The notes: a model not told the origin generated them from the sequence alone. DNA of 64,000 nucleotides from Acinetobacter sp. TR3 (GCF_027105055.1 NZ_CP114264.1:1488001-1552000), one strand, 5' to 3'; shown: positions 45,999-55,825, counted from the first letter of the stretch. A program made the numbers and translations.

Positions 45999-46622
45999 TC
46001 AGTCTGCGGTAAATAGTTTATTTGAAATAGAGATTTTTTTAGCAATATAGTACGAATTAGATTTCTGACTGATCAACAACACTTGGGATTGTAACTCTAA
46101 TTCACCATATTCTGGCTCTACTTGTACATAATACAGTTGACCGAATTCATTGCGAACACGTGCTTGTGCAGAGAAGCCTGGACGTGCATTTCCCGTAGAA
46201 ATTGTTGCTAATCGACCCACTAAGTTAATGTGAGTATGTGTGACTTTGGGTCTGATCACTTGGTCTAAGCAATGGATCATAAACACAGTAAAAAAGATGT
46301 CGATAATCAAAGCAGGAACAAATAAGTAGTAAGGTGAGATGAAATAATGCTGTAAGGCAAAAAAAGAAAGCTCTAAGAAATAACCTGCAAAACTAAAATT
46401 GATGAGTAAAAATACAAAAATGAGGTATTTAGAGAATTTTACATCTAATAGTGGTGAATTTAATAACCACTCTGGTGTCATTTTCTTTACGAGATGACTT
46501 GGACGTAACCCAATAAAAATACCAATTGTTTCTGCAATGCTGAGCAAAATCAAAGCCACTACGCTCATGTGAAATGGCATAAGGTAGTAATTTAAAAAAA
46601 ACTCAGTCATCGCAGAATTCAT
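45999..46622 (-). CDS. YqiJ-like membrane protein with OB-fold domain (DUF1449 type)
   Basis: A 207-residue protein with about three transmembrane helices in the first 120 residues, then a soluble beta-rich domain: NLVGRLATISTGNARPGFSAQARVRNEFGQLYYVQVEP, which is the OB-like (NfeD-related) domain of the YqiJ/DUF1449 family. Relatives often sit beside flotillin-like genes; none is present here, where a Rieske protein gene lies 11 bases upstream. Function uncertain, possibly membrane organisation. Confidence 0.75.
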   Translation of the reverse strand: MNSAMTEFFLNYYLMPFHMSVVALILLSIAETIGIFIGLRPSHLVKKMTPEWLLNSPLLDVKFSKYLIFVFLLINFSFAGYFLELSFFALQHYFISPYYLFVPALIIDIFFTVFMIHCLDQVIRPKVTHTHINLVGRLATISTGNARPGFSAQARVRNEFGQLYYVQVEPEYGELELQSQVLLISQKSNSYYIAKKISISNKLFTAD

Positions 46623-46632
46623 GATCTAGGTA

Positions 46633-46953
46633 TTAGTCAATATAAATACCACCATCAGAGTGTACTTCCAAATTTACTTTTTCAAGGAATTCACCTAGAC
46701 ATGGTCCTGAAACACATTCACCAGTTTCTACTGAGAATAATGCGCCATGAGTCGAACATTGGATATACTCACGATCCTGATCTAAAAATTGATTTTCTAA
46801 ATACTCAAGTTCAGTTTGCAAATGTGGGCAAATATTTTGATAAGCGTAAAAGCTACCATCTTTCTGAGTAATAAAGATTGTTGTTCCTTTCATGGTGTCA
46901 TATGCACGAGACTCACGATCTGGAACTTCCTCAGTCATGCAAATTTTTTCCAT
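46633..46953 (-). CDS. Rieske [2Fe-2S] ferredoxin-like protein
   Basis: Small cytoplasmic iron-sulfur protein. The cluster ligands are CPHL and CSTHGALF, the CxH...CxxH set, separated by about 24 residues, and GECVSGPC follows. From ATG 46953 it has 106 residues starting MEKICMTEEVP; an open frame reaches 47013, but that overlaps the kinase gene. A free-standing Rieske ferredoxin usually feeds electrons to an oxygenase; no oxygenase is next to it, so its partner is unknown. Confidence 0.85.
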   Translation of the reverse strand: MEKICMTEEVPDRESRAYDTMKGTTIFITQKDGSFYAYQNICPHLQTELEYLENQFLDQDREYIQCSTHGALFSVETGECVSGPCLGEFLEKVNLEVHSDGGIYID

Positions 46954-46954
46954 T

Positions 46955-47968
46955 TTAAGCATATTCCTGTTGAGAATTTTTAAATTGTTCAAATAATTTG
47001 GCATAGTTTTCAACGGCTAAGCGTGGACCAAATTGCGCAACAACTTCGCTAGAAATTAAAATAGCCAGTTGGGCCGCAGCTTCTAAAGTTAAACCAGCGT
47101 TAATGGCATATAAGAATGCACCAGCAAAGGCGTCACCAGCACCGTTAGTATCAACGGCATGAACTTCGCGACCAGCAACGTGGAATTGTTGTTTAGGATC
47201 AATGATGATTGCGCCATTTGCACCTTGAGTGATGACAATATGTTGATTCTTTGATTTTAAAACTTCAATAGCTGCATCAAGTGTTTCAGTATTACTGAAC
47301 ATTAGCGCTTCTTGTTCGTTACAGAATAATAAGTCAACGCCGTCATCTAAGAGTTCTTCTAGGCCTTGACGTGCATATTGCACCATTGCAGGATCAGACA
47401 GTGAGAGTGCGACTTTAACGCCATGTGCTTTGGCAAGTTCACGTGCTTGTTTTACCGCGACACGAGCAGTATCACTTGTCGATAAATAACCTTCGATGTA
47501 GAGCCATTTTGCATTTTTTAATGGTTCAAAGTCGATTTGTTCAGCAGTTAATTCAGCGGTAATGCCTAAATATGTGTGCATGGTACGTTCTGAATCAGGA
47601 CTGATCAGAACCATACATGTACCTGTTACGCCTTCACTGATAGATTGCGTTGTTGTTTGAATGCCTGCCGCATTTAAGCCATTTAAATAGATTGTACCGA
47701 GGTCATCATTACCCACACGGCATCCATAAAAAGCTGTACCACCTAAAGCACCAAAGGCAACCGTTGTATTTGCAGCAGAACCGCCACTTGCTTGACCTTT
47801 ATAGCTTTGCGTATCTTGTAGTTGTTGATATAAAGCCGCTTGAGTGTCGCCATCGGTCAACTGCATTGTGCCTTTTTGCAACGATTGTTGTGTTAAGAAC
47901 TCATTTGAGACTTTAAATTCTTGGTCAATCAGCGCATTACCAATTGCAAAAAGATCAACAGTTGCCAT
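46955..47968 (-). CDS. PfkB family carbohydrate kinase, adenosine kinase-like
   Basis: Ribokinase-fold enzyme of about 337 residues starting MATVDLFAIGNALIDQEF. Visible: GGSAANTTVAFGALGG (substrate-binding Gly pair), and the anion hole and catalytic base in VDTNGAGDAFAGAFLYA. It resembles the adenosine kinase-type group of Acinetobacter and relatives. An ATG at 47992 or 47977 could extend it. Its stop is next to the start of the Rieske gene, so they are probably co-transcribed. Confidence 0.85.
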   Translation of the reverse strand: MATVDLFAIGNALIDQEFKVSNEFLTQQSLQKGTMQLTDGDTQAALYQQLQDTQSYKGQASGGSAANTTVAFGALGGTAFYGCRVGNDDLGTIYLNGLNAAGIQTTTQSISEGVTGTCMVLISPDSERTMHTYLGITAELTAEQIDFEPLKNAKWLYIEGYLSTSDTARVAVKQARELAKAHGVKVALSLSDPAMVQYARQGLEELLDDGVDLLFCNEQEALMFSNTETLDAAIEVLKSKNQHIVITQGANGAIIIDPKQQFHVAGREVHAVDTNGAGDAFAGAFLYAINAGLTLEAAAQLAILISSEVVAQFGPRLAVENYAKLFEQFKNSQQEYA

Positions 47969-48148
47969 GTTTGTCATCACATTAAAAATCAAAAAGCAAA
48001 GTTTACACTAATGCTCAGGATTACAGTAGTTTGTTGAAAAAATTAGCGTAGCTCTAAATAGTTAATTGTTGCGTTCATCTGTTTTAATTTTTATTTAAGC
48101 GGACCAATCAAGAATAAACATATTTAATGAACAAAGAGCCGAAATTCT

Positions 48149-48919
48149 ATGGCAATACTTCAGGCGACAACTTCCAGTTCACATGAACTTTTGTCAAAAG
48201 TTCCACAAGTCACAGCTTTATTCTGGTTGACTAAAATTTTTGCCACAACATTTGGAGAAACGGCTGGAGATGCTGTTTCCATGTCACTTAATCTAGGTTA
48301 TTTGATTAGCACTTTTATTTTTGCTTTCATTTTTATTGCGTTGGTTATCTGCCAGATTCGTGCAAAAACGTACCAACCATTTCTATACTGGTTCACGATC
48401 ATTGCGAGTACAACAGTTGGAACGACGTTGGCTGACTTTATGGATCGGTCTTTGGGGATTGGTTATATCGGCGGTAGTTCATTATTATTGTTGTTGGTCT
48501 TGTTGTCTTTATGGGTATGGCACACATCTGAAGGTAATATTTCGCCAGATACGATCAATAATGTTCGTACCGAGTGGTTTTACTGGATCACAATCACTTT
48601 TTCACAAACACTCGGAACAGCTTTGGGTGATTGGTCTGCTGATACTGCTGGTTTGGGTTATACAGGTGGAATTGCTTTATTTTCTGGATTGATTTTATTG
48701 CTTGTTGCTCTGCACTTTTTAACAAGAGTATCAAAAACCTTATTATTCTGGGCTGCTTTTGTATTGACTCGTCCATTGGGCGCTGTAGTTGGAGATTTTT
48801 TGGATAAGCCACTCAGTTCTGGAGGGCTGGACTTGAGCCGTTTTACAGCTTCTATAGTATTGTTGGTGGTTATCCTCGGGTGTGTATATTGGTCGAAACA
48901 TCAGAACACTCGCTTATAA
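48149..48919 (+). CDS. COG4705-type membrane protein with four internal repeats
   Basis: Integral membrane protein of 256 residues with about eight helices. A repeated unit appears four times: TFGETAGDAVS, TVGTTLADFMD, TLGTALGDWSA and PLGAVVGDFLD, each at the end of a helix and each with a conserved Gly and Asp, followed by LGY/IGYxGG in the first three. This regular arrangement of acidic residues inside the membrane suggests a transporter, perhaps for a cation, but no substrate is known to me. It stands alone and is followed by a hairpin. Confidence 0.75.
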   Translation: MAILQATTSSSHELLSKVPQVTALFWLTKIFATTFGETAGDAVSMSLNLGYLISTFIFAFIFIALVICQIRAKTYQPFLYWFTIIASTTVGTTLADFMDRSLGIGYIGGSSLLLLLVLLSLWVWHTSEGNISPDTINNVRTEWFYWITITFSQTLGTALGDWSADTAGLGYTGGIALFSGLILLLVALHFLTRVSKTLLFWAAFVLTRPLGAVVGDFLDKPLSSGGLDLSRFTASIVLLVVILGCVYWSKHQNTRL

Positions 48920-48956
48920 TCCAACGTAAATATTTTTATATTCGATGAAATCACAG

Positions 48957-48992
48957 AGAAAAAATGCGTTGAATTTTGGTTGGCGCATTTTT
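48957..48992 (+). terminator. Probable terminator
   Basis: AAAAATGCG and CGCATTTTT pair around an 18-base loop, with T residues after. Confidence 0.65.
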
Positions 48993-49091
48993 CTACAAAA
49001 ACATACCAATTTACATGGATATCCATGTGTATTCTTCGGTAGACTCTCTATATTAAATTAGTGTTATTTAAATAGATAAATTGGAGATCAC

Positions 49092-52031
49092 ATGACTGTA
49101 GATGTTACTGAAAGCATTACTCAAACTATTCATCCCGCGTTTCAGCTATTACGTCAACACCATGTAGAAGCACTCGATATTCATGTTTCAGAATATAAGC
49201 ATAAAGTAACTGGTGCAGTTCACTACCATTTAGCTACGAACCATGATGAAAATGTGTTTTTAGTGGCTTTTAGAACGCAACCAATGGACTCAAAAGGCGC
49301 TGCGCATATTTTAGAGCATACAGCTTTATGTGGTTCTGAAAAATTTCCTGTACGCGACCCATTCTTTTTAATGATTCGTCGTTCATTAAATACCTTTATG
49401 AATGCGTTCACAGCAGCAGATTGGACAGCTTATCCATTTGCGACACAGAATAAAAAAGATTTTCAGAATTTATTGTCAGTGTATTTAGATGCTGCATTCG
49501 CTGCAAATTTGAACCCTTTAGATTTTGCTCAAGAAGGCATCCGCATTGAGTTAGAGAATGATCAAGCCGTTTATAAAGGTGTCGTTTTCAATGAAATGAA
49601 AGGAGCGATGAGTTCACCGACAGATCAACTTTATCATCAGTTGGCGCATCATTTATTTCCTGAAACGACTTATCATTATAATTCGGGTGGTGATCCAAAA
49701 GACATTCCTGATTTAACATATGAACAACTGGTCGATTTTTATAAAACACATTATCACCCAAGTAATGCAGTCTTTATGACCTTTGGTAATCAAACTGCCT
49801 ATGACCTACAAGAGCAGTTTGAAAAGCTCGCTTTGCATAAGTTTTCTCAGGGTACAACGCTGTATTCAAAACCTGAAAAACGTTTATTAGCACCAATAGA
49901 AGTGAATGAAAGCTATGCCGTAGATAGTGAAGAGCTTAAAGATAAAACCTATCATGTGATGTCATGGCTACTCCCTGAAACCAGTGACATTAAATTACGT
50001 TTAGGTATGCGTTTGGTTGAAGGAATTCTATTAGAAAATTCGGCTTCACCATTGCGTCATTATTTAGAGACCTGTGGTTATGCACAATCAACTGGCCCAT
50101 TGATGGGCGTTGATGATAGTAACTTTGAAATGACGTTCTATTGTGGCGTACAAGGCTCGAATGAAGAACATGCTGAAACATTTAAAAATGGTGTTTTAGA
50201 TATTTTGAAAGAAGCAGCATCAAAACCGATTGATACTGATTTGGTTGATGCGATTTTGCATCAAATTGAATTGCATCAACGTGAAATCAATGGTGATGGT
50301 ACGCCATATGGTTTAAGCCTTATTTTAAATGGTTTAGGCAGTGCAATTCACCATAATGATCCAATCCATGTCTGGGATGTGGATGCTGCGATTGAGCAAG
50401 TTAAAGAAGAACTGAAAGACCCAATGTGGTTGTCTAACTTGATTCAAATTCATTTGTTGGATAATCCACATCGTGTGCAAATGACTTTAGTGCCTGATGC
50501 AACTAAATCAGTCAAAGAGCAGCAAGCTGAGCAAGCACGATTGGCTGAGATTACTGCGAATTTAACCGATGCTCAGAAAGTCGAAATTCAGGAAAAAACG
50601 GAAGCGCTGAAACAACGTCAAGATACAGCTGATGATCTTGAGTTATTGCCGAAAGTTGGTTTGGAGGATATACCAGCAGATTTACAAATTGTGCAAGGGC
50701 AACTTCGTGAAATTATTAGTAATGGTTTAGATACGCCTTTAAACCTTTACCATGCAGGTACGAACGGTATTTATTATCAACAAGTCTTGATTCAAATTCC
50801 TGATGAAATCGTGCAATCACCTTACTTCAATTTACTTTCTATTTTGATGGGAGAGGTTGGCGCAGGTGAGCATGATTATTTAGAATTCCAACAAATCCAA
50901 ACGGCTGTAAGTGGCGGTTTGGGAATGGGAGCATCTTTACGCAGCAAAGTAGATAATAAAGATCGTATCAGTGCTTGGTTGACGTTGACGACTAAATCAC
51001 TTACGCAAAAGTTAGATTCAATCCAATTGTTGAAACTTGCATTTGAACAGCTCCGTTTTGATGAAAAAGACCGTATCATCGAATTATTGCAGCAACGTAA
51101 AACCCGTTGGCAGTCACGTTTGTCTGGTTCTGGACATAGCTATGCGATGCAGGCTGCGTCACGTCAGATGAGTGCTTTGGCTCGCCGTGATTATCACAAT
51201 ACAGGTTTAGGTGCATTGAACTGGTTGAGTGATCTTGTCAATAAGATTGACCAAGATGATGAGGCTTATCAAGCCTTGATTACGGAACTACAGGCGATTC
51301 ATCGCACGTTATTACAAGCACCTAAACAATTCTTGTTGGTCTGTGAAGAGCATCAATCGGATCGTTTAGTTGAAGAGATTCAAAACGTTTGGGATAAATT
51401 GGCTGTCGATAAATCACCTGTAAGCTTAACCCAAGTTGAGCAAATCAATACAGAGAATGATGAAGCTTGGCTCATTCAGACGAATGTTCAATTCTGCTGC
51501 TCTGCTTATCAAGCCGTTGATGTTGCACATGCAGATGCAGCACCATTGATGGTATTGGCTGCATATCTGCGTAATGGTTTCTTACATAGCGCGATCCGTG
51601 AAAAGGGTGGTGCTTATGGTGGTGGGGCAAGCTACGATGGTAATGCTTGTTCATTCCGTTTTTATAGTTATCGCGATCCACGCTTAGTTGAAACATTTAA
51701 TGATTTTGAAGCAAGTGTGCAATGGTTATTTAACGTTGAACAGCAACCATATCAACTTGAAGAGGCAATTCTTGGATTAGTCGCAGGTATGGACAAACCT
51801 GGTTCACCTGCTGGCGAAGCAATTACTGCTTGTTATGCATTATTGCACGCACGTACGCCAAAATTCCGTAGAGTTTTACGTGAGCGCTTATTAAGTGTGA
51901 GTTTGGAAGATTTGCAGCGTGTTGCAAAACAATATTTATTGGAACAAAAACCAGTAAAAGCAGTCGTTGCGCCATTTGCTAAACGTGATGAGCTACAAGC
52001 ACTTGGATTTAATATTCAGCAAGTTAATTAA
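49092..52031 (+). CDS. M16C family zinc peptidase (PreP/presequence protease-like)
   Basis: A 979-residue metallopeptidase of the pitrilysin superfamily. The inverted zinc motif HILEH is at 72-76, the third ligand Glu region ENDQAVYKGVVFNEMKG follows, and the far C-terminal half has the inactive partner domain with REKGGAYGGGASYDGNACSFRFYSYRDPR, typical of PreP. No signal peptide, so probably cytoplasmic, degrading short peptides. It starts with TTGGAGATC upstream and lies 21 bases before pldA. Confidence 0.9.
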   Translation: MTVDVTESITQTIHPAFQLLRQHHVEALDIHVSEYKHKVTGAVHYHLATNHDENVFLVAFRTQPMDSKGAAHILEHTALCGSEKFPVRDPFFLMIRRSLNTFMNAFTAADWTAYPFATQNKKDFQNLLSVYLDAAFAANLNPLDFAQEGIRIELENDQAVYKGVVFNEMKGAMSSPTDQLYHQLAHHLFPETTYHYNSGGDPKDIPDLTYEQLVDFYKTHYHPSNAVFMTFGNQTAYDLQEQFEKLALHKFSQGTTLYSKPEKRLLAPIEVNESYAVDSEELKDKTYHVMSWLLPETSDIKLRLGMRLVEGILLENSASPLRHYLETCGYAQSTGPLMGVDDSNFEMTFYCGVQGSNEEHAETFKNGVLDILKEAASKPIDTDLVDAILHQIELHQREINGDGTPYGLSLILNGLGSAIHHNDPIHVWDVDAAIEQVKEELKDPMWLSNLIQIHLLDNPHRVQMTLVPDATKSVKEQQAEQARLAEITANLTDAQKVEIQEKTEALKQRQDTADDLELLPKVGLEDIPADLQIVQGQLREIISNGLDTPLNLYHAGTNGIYYQQVLIQIPDEIVQSPYFNLLSILMGEVGAGEHDYLEFQQIQTAVSGGLGMGASLRSKVDNKDRISAWLTLTTKSLTQKLDSIQLLKLAFEQLRFDEKDRIIELLQQRKTRWQSRLSGSGHSYAMQAASRQMSALARRDYHNTGLGALNWLSDLVNKIDQDDEAYQALITELQAIHRTLLQAPKQFLLVCEEHQSDRLVEEIQNVWDKLAVDKSPVSLTQVEQINTENDEAWLIQTNVQFCCSAYQAVDVAHADAAPLMVLAAYLRNGFLHSAIREKGGAYGGGASYDGNACSFRFYSYRDPRLVETFNDFEASVQWLFNVEQQPYQLEEAILGLVAGMDKPGSPAGEAITACYALLHARTPKFRRVLRERLLSVSLEDLQRVAKQYLLEQKPVKAVVAPFAKRDELQALGFNIQQVN

Positions 52032-52052
52032 AATAAAAAGTTGGAGATATCT

Positions 52053-53222
52053 ATGGCGTTCAAATCTTTTGAGCGGGGTCATTTGGAGCTTGGTGTCGTT
52101 ATGACACTGAGCGCTTTGGCTAGTTCTATGGTCAATGCGCAGACAACTATACCTGCAGCACCTGCAACAGTAGAGGCTTGTGTTGCATTGGCTTCAAATG
52201 CGGATCGTTTGGCTTGTTATGACAGTCTTTTTAAAGCACCAACAGTCATCCCACCACAAGTTCAAGCAGCCGAACCAATCATTGCAGTAGCTGCTCCATC
52301 GGTAGAAAACAAAAATGAAAAAGCTGAACCTACAAATTTGCGTGATAAGGTTGTTCAAAAAGTAAGTGATTTGCACATCTTAGGTGCTGCGCCTAAATTT
52401 GATCCAAATATTTCATTGTTAGATCGCCGTTGGGAACTTTCTGAAGAAAGTAAACTGGGTGTGTGGAATATTCGTGCTTATCAACCCGTTTATTTGCTGC
52501 CTGCATTTTGGACCAGCGATAAGAATGAATTTCCTAGTAGCCCAAATCCTCAAAATACGGTAACAGATAAACAAGAACTAACATCAAGTGAAGCTAAATT
52601 TCAACTTTCACTGAAAACTAAAGCGTTGGAAAATATTTTCGGGAATAATGGTGATTTGTGGTTGGGATATACACAATCTTCTAGATGGCAAGTATATAAC
52701 TCAGAAGAATCACGACCATTTCGTGAAACGAATTATGAGCCTGAAGCAAGTTTGATGTTTAGAACAAACTATGAAATTCTCGGTCTAAATGCGCGTTTAC
52801 TTGGTGTAACTTTAAATCATCAATCTAATGGTCGTTCTGATCCTTTATCACGTAGTTGGAACCGCGTTATTTTCAATCTAGGCTTTGAAAAAGATAATTT
52901 TGCATTGATGTTACGTCCGTGGTATCGAGTAGAAGAAGATGCCAAAGACGATAATAATCCTGATATTAAAGATTATATGGGACGTGGCGATTTAACTGCA
53001 TTTTATCGTCATAATGCAAATGAATTTTCTCTCATGCTGCGTCATTCATTAAAAGGTGGTGATCGTTCGCATGGTGCTGTTCAATTTGATTGGGCTTTCC
53101 CGATTAAAGGCAAATTGCGCGGACATTTGCAGTTGTTTGATGGTTATGGTGAGAGCCTGATTGATTATAACCATCGTGCAACTTACGCTGGTTTAGGTGT
53201 GTCTTTGATGAATTGGTATTAA
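52053..53222 (+). CDS. pldA: Outer membrane phospholipase A
   Basis: Beta-barrel enzyme that hydrolyses misplaced phospholipids in the outer membrane. A signal peptide (MAFKSFERGHLELG, then VVMTLSALASSMVNA) is followed by a linker and the barrel. The catalytic region NHQSNGRSDP...SRSWNR holds His 256, Ser 258 and Asn 270 as in OmpLA. ATG at 52053 is preferred, with TTGGAGATAT upstream. From it the protein has 389 residues, larger than the enteric enzyme because of an extra N-terminal segment with CVALASNADRLACYD. The next gene starts at once after its stop. Confidence 0.92.
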   Translation: MAFKSFERGHLELGVVMTLSALASSMVNAQTTIPAAPATVEACVALASNADRLACYDSLFKAPTVIPPQVQAAEPIIAVAAPSVENKNEKAEPTNLRDKVVQKVSDLHILGAAPKFDPNISLLDRRWELSEESKLGVWNIRAYQPVYLLPAFWTSDKNEFPSSPNPQNTVTDKQELTSSEAKFQLSLKTKALENIFGNNGDLWLGYTQSSRWQVYNSEESRPFRETNYEPEASLMFRTNYEILGLNARLLGVTLNHQSNGRSDPLSRSWNRVIFNLGFEKDNFALMLRPWYRVEEDAKDDNNPDIKDYMGRGDLTAFYRHNANEFSLMLRHSLKGGDRSHGAVQFDWAFPIKGKLRGHLQLFDGYGESLIDYNHRATYAGLGVSLMNWY

Positions 53223-53750
53223 ATGAGTTTAAATATTCCAGAGCCATTGTTGCAGCTTGAAGCAAATTGTGGAGTTTTCGCCGTTTGGTTGATTTTAAAG
53301 CAATATCAAACAAGTATTGATATTGCTGATCTAATTCGATTGTGTCGACATGATCATCAGGAGGGAACTTTTACAATTGCTTTGGCTGTGGCACTGAAAA
53401 AATTAGGCTTTGAAGTGTCATTGTATACTGACCCTGATCCGAATATTGATGAGAAAGAAAAGCAAAGTTATTTGGATGCCCAAGGTCTTCAGATTCCGAT
53501 TCAGGCTGCTTTGACTTATTCCGAGATTCAACAGGTATTTGAAAATGGTCACTTTGTTATCGTATTTTATGACACCCTACAGGGTGTGGGAAACCAATCT
53601 TTGATTTATTCAATTGATGAACAAGAGATTAGTTTCTGTGATCACTTTGAAGTGATGTCAAAAAGTACGTTTGAACAACAACGCCAAGCCGATGGAATTT
53701 GTCGGCAGGTGATTGTGGTTGAGCAGCCGTTAGGTGATTATCCAATTTGA
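53223..53750 (+). CDS. C39-like cysteine peptidase domain protein
   Basis: A 175-residue single-domain protein that begins immediately after the pldA stop. EANCGVFAVWLILKQYQ places a candidate catalytic Cys at about 16, and GHFVIVFYDTL supplies the His, as in C39 bacteriocin-processing peptidases. No transporter or signal is attached. Its 3' end overlaps the 3' end of the convergent potassium channel gene by 13 bases. Peptidase activity is inferred from the fold pattern only. Confidence 0.7.
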   Translation: MSLNIPEPLLQLEANCGVFAVWLILKQYQTSIDIADLIRLCRHDHQEGTFTIALAVALKKLGFEVSLYTDPDPNIDEKEKQSYLDAQGLQIPIQAALTYSEIQQVFENGHFVIVFYDTLQGVGNQSLIYSIDEQEISFCDHFEVMSKSTFEQQRQADGICRQVIVVEQPLGDYPI

Positions 53751-55075
53751 ATATTAGCATTGGCATGTTTTAAACGACTTTTCTTTGGTGTAGCAATCAA
53801 GTAGGCAAGGGTTAATGGTCCAAGACGACCTGTATACATCAATAGACTCAGCACAAATAGGCTACCATCATGTAGTTCGCCTGTTACACCTCGAGATAAA
53901 CCAACCGTACATGCCGCAGAAACCACTTCAAACATCAGATCTAAGACATCCTGTTTAGGCTCCAAAAGAAAAAGGGTAAAGCAGCCGACAAAAATCAGCA
54001 TGCCTGTAATTGCTGCGACGGCAAGCGCTTTATAGGTGGTTTCTTGGGAAATAGAGTGATTAAAGATGCGGATTTCTTCATTGCGCCGCAAAAAGGAAAT
54101 GACGCAGAGCAGTAAGATGACAAATGTACCGACTTTAATACCGCCTGCGGTACTCAGTGAACCGCCACCAATAAACATCAATAGCATCGTGAGAAGTGTT
54201 GTACTGTGTTCCATTGCGCCTGTATCAATGGTGTTAAACCCAGATGAACGAGGTACTGTCGCTTGGAACCAAGCATTCATGGCTTGTTCACCAATATTCA
54301 TTGAACCTAAAGTAAGTGGATTATTGGCTTCTAAAAGCCAAATCAAAATAAAAGCCACAATATTTAGTGTCGCGATTGCACTGAGGATTAGCTTGCTATT
54401 CGGTGTAAGTTTACTCCAACGTTTATTTTGTTTTATATCAATTAAAACAAGAAAACCAATTCCACCCAATGTATATAGCGTGCTAATGGTTAAACAGATT
54501 AAATAATGACCTTGAAAATTTATTAAGCTGTTATTGAATAGCGAAAACCCTGCATTATTGAATGCAGAGATACTATAAAAAATCGAATAATACAGCCCAC
54601 GGTCAAAGCCATAGATCGGTATAAAAGATGTACTTAATATAATGACGCCGATGAGTTCAAAGAAAAGCGTATAAATTACTACGCCTTTTGCCACAAAGGT
54701 AACTTTGGACAAGCTCGTTTGACCTAAGCTATCTTGCGCCATCATTTGTTGTTTGAGTCCAAGTTTAGGCGCTAGACTTAAGGCTGCCAAAATTGCGAAG
54801 GTCATAAAACCTAAACCACCAGACTGAATCAATAATAAGATAATGAATTGACCGAAATGATTAAAAGATTCGTTTAAATTCACTACAGATAAACCTGTAA
54901 TGGTTACAGCCGATGTTGCTGTAAATAAGGCATCCATCCAGCTCAAATTGCCTTTATTGGCGATGGGGAGTTTGAGTAATAATGTTCCGATGATAATGAA
55001 ACTCAGAAACCCAATTGCTAATAAAGACGGTGGACTTAGGTTAAAGATCTTTTGTGTATTTATTTTTATAGTCAT
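53738..55075 (-). CDS. TrkH/KtrB family potassium uptake membrane subunit
   Basis: Ion-translocating subunit of about 445 residues from ATG 55075. Four pore loops each carry the selectivity Gly: SAVTITGLSVV, SAFNNAGFSLF, VPRSSGFNTID and SAACTVGLSRG. The short N-terminus and companion regulator favour a sodium-dependent KtrB-like channel over full TrkH. It starts one base after the stop of its regulatory partner. Confidence 0.9.
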   Translation of the reverse strand: MTIKINTQKIFNLSPPSLLAIGFLSFIIIGTLLLKLPIANKGNLSWMDALFTATSAVTITGLSVVNLNESFNHFGQFIILLLIQSGGLGFMTFAILAALSLAPKLGLKQQMMAQDSLGQTSLSKVTFVAKGVVIYTLFFELIGVIILSTSFIPIYGFDRGLYYSIFYSISAFNNAGFSLFNNSLINFQGHYLICLTISTLYTLGGIGFLVLIDIKQNKRWSKLTPNSKLILSAIATLNIVAFILIWLLEANNPLTLGSMNIGEQAMNAWFQATVPRSSGFNTIDTGAMEHSTTLLTMLLMFIGGGSLSTAGGIKVGTFVILLLCVISFLRRNEEIRIFNHSISQETTYKALAVAAITGMLIFVGCFTLFLLEPKQDVLDLMFEVVSAACTVGLSRGVTGELHDGSLFVLSLLMYTGRLGPLTLAYLIATPKKSRLKHANANIQIG

Positions 55076-55076
55076 T

Positions 55077-55727
55077 TTATACAAAACATCCTGAGAGCTT
55101 TCGGAGATGGCTGAGCGAGCCTTCTAAAATAAGCACATCGCCAGCCTGTAGAGTAAAATTCACATCGGTTTCATATAGAATTTGTTGATCACGTTTAAGT
55201 AATAAAAGTTTGATATTGGGTTCTTGTTTTAAGATGCCTGATAAATTCACATGATTCAGTTTTTCTTGTACAGGAACTTTGACAATATAATGATCATCAT
55301 CCAAAGCCATATAACGGCTGACCATTGGATAATTCAGTGCTTGAGCAACACGTACACCCATATCCTCTTCGGGATGAATGATTTTGGTGATATTTAGGTG
55401 AGATAAAATTGTATGGTGTGCTTTTGTTTTGGCTTTAACTAATATTTTTTCAACACCTAAATTTTTAAGATTAAGTACACAAAGAATACTTGCTTCAATA
55501 TCTTCACCAATCGCAACCACGACGGCATCACAATTTTGGATGTTGAGTTCTTCTAAAACATGCTCATCTGTTGCATCTGCTATAACGGCATGAGTAATGC
55601 GATCAGCCAAACTTTCTACGTTACGTTTGATGGTATCAATCCCAATCACATCATGATTGAGTTTAGTGAGTTCTAATGCGACAGTTGCACCAAAACTACC
55701 TAAACCAATGACTGCAAACTGTGCCAT
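55077..55727 (-). CDS. TrkA/KtrA family potassium uptake regulatory subunit
   Basis: Cytosolic RCK protein of 216 residues that gates the membrane subunit through nucleotide binding. RCK_N begins FAVIGLGSFGATVALELTKL with the Rossmann Gly motif and the Asp in VIGIDTIKR; a C-terminal TrkA_C domain ends LQAGDVLILEGS. With one RCK module it is the KtrA form; TrkA has two. A 62-bp segment upstream of this gene is copied at 56657. Confidence 0.9.
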   Translation of the reverse strand: MAQFAVIGLGSFGATVALELTKLNHDVIGIDTIKRNVESLADRITHAVIADATDEHVLEELNIQNCDAVVVAIGEDIEASILCVLNLKNLGVEKILVKAKTKAHHTILSHLNITKIIHPEEDMGVRVAQALNYPMVSRYMALDDDHYIVKVPVQEKLNHVNLSGILKQEPNIKLLLLKRDQQILYETDVNFTLQAGDVLILEGSLSHLRKLSGCFV

Positions 55728-55763
55728 AACTATCCTTAACTAAATGATAAAAATGTCTTTTTA

Positions 55764-55825
55764 TTCATTTTAAGATGGATCAATTGATCTGTTTGTAATG
55801 ATTTTGTTTGAGTTGGAAGATCTAC
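55764..55825. repeat. Left block L of the variable locus
   Basis: A 62-base segment 37 bases upstream of the trkA-type gene, probably part of its control region. A copy with 5 differences lies at 56657-56718. Confidence 0.9.
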
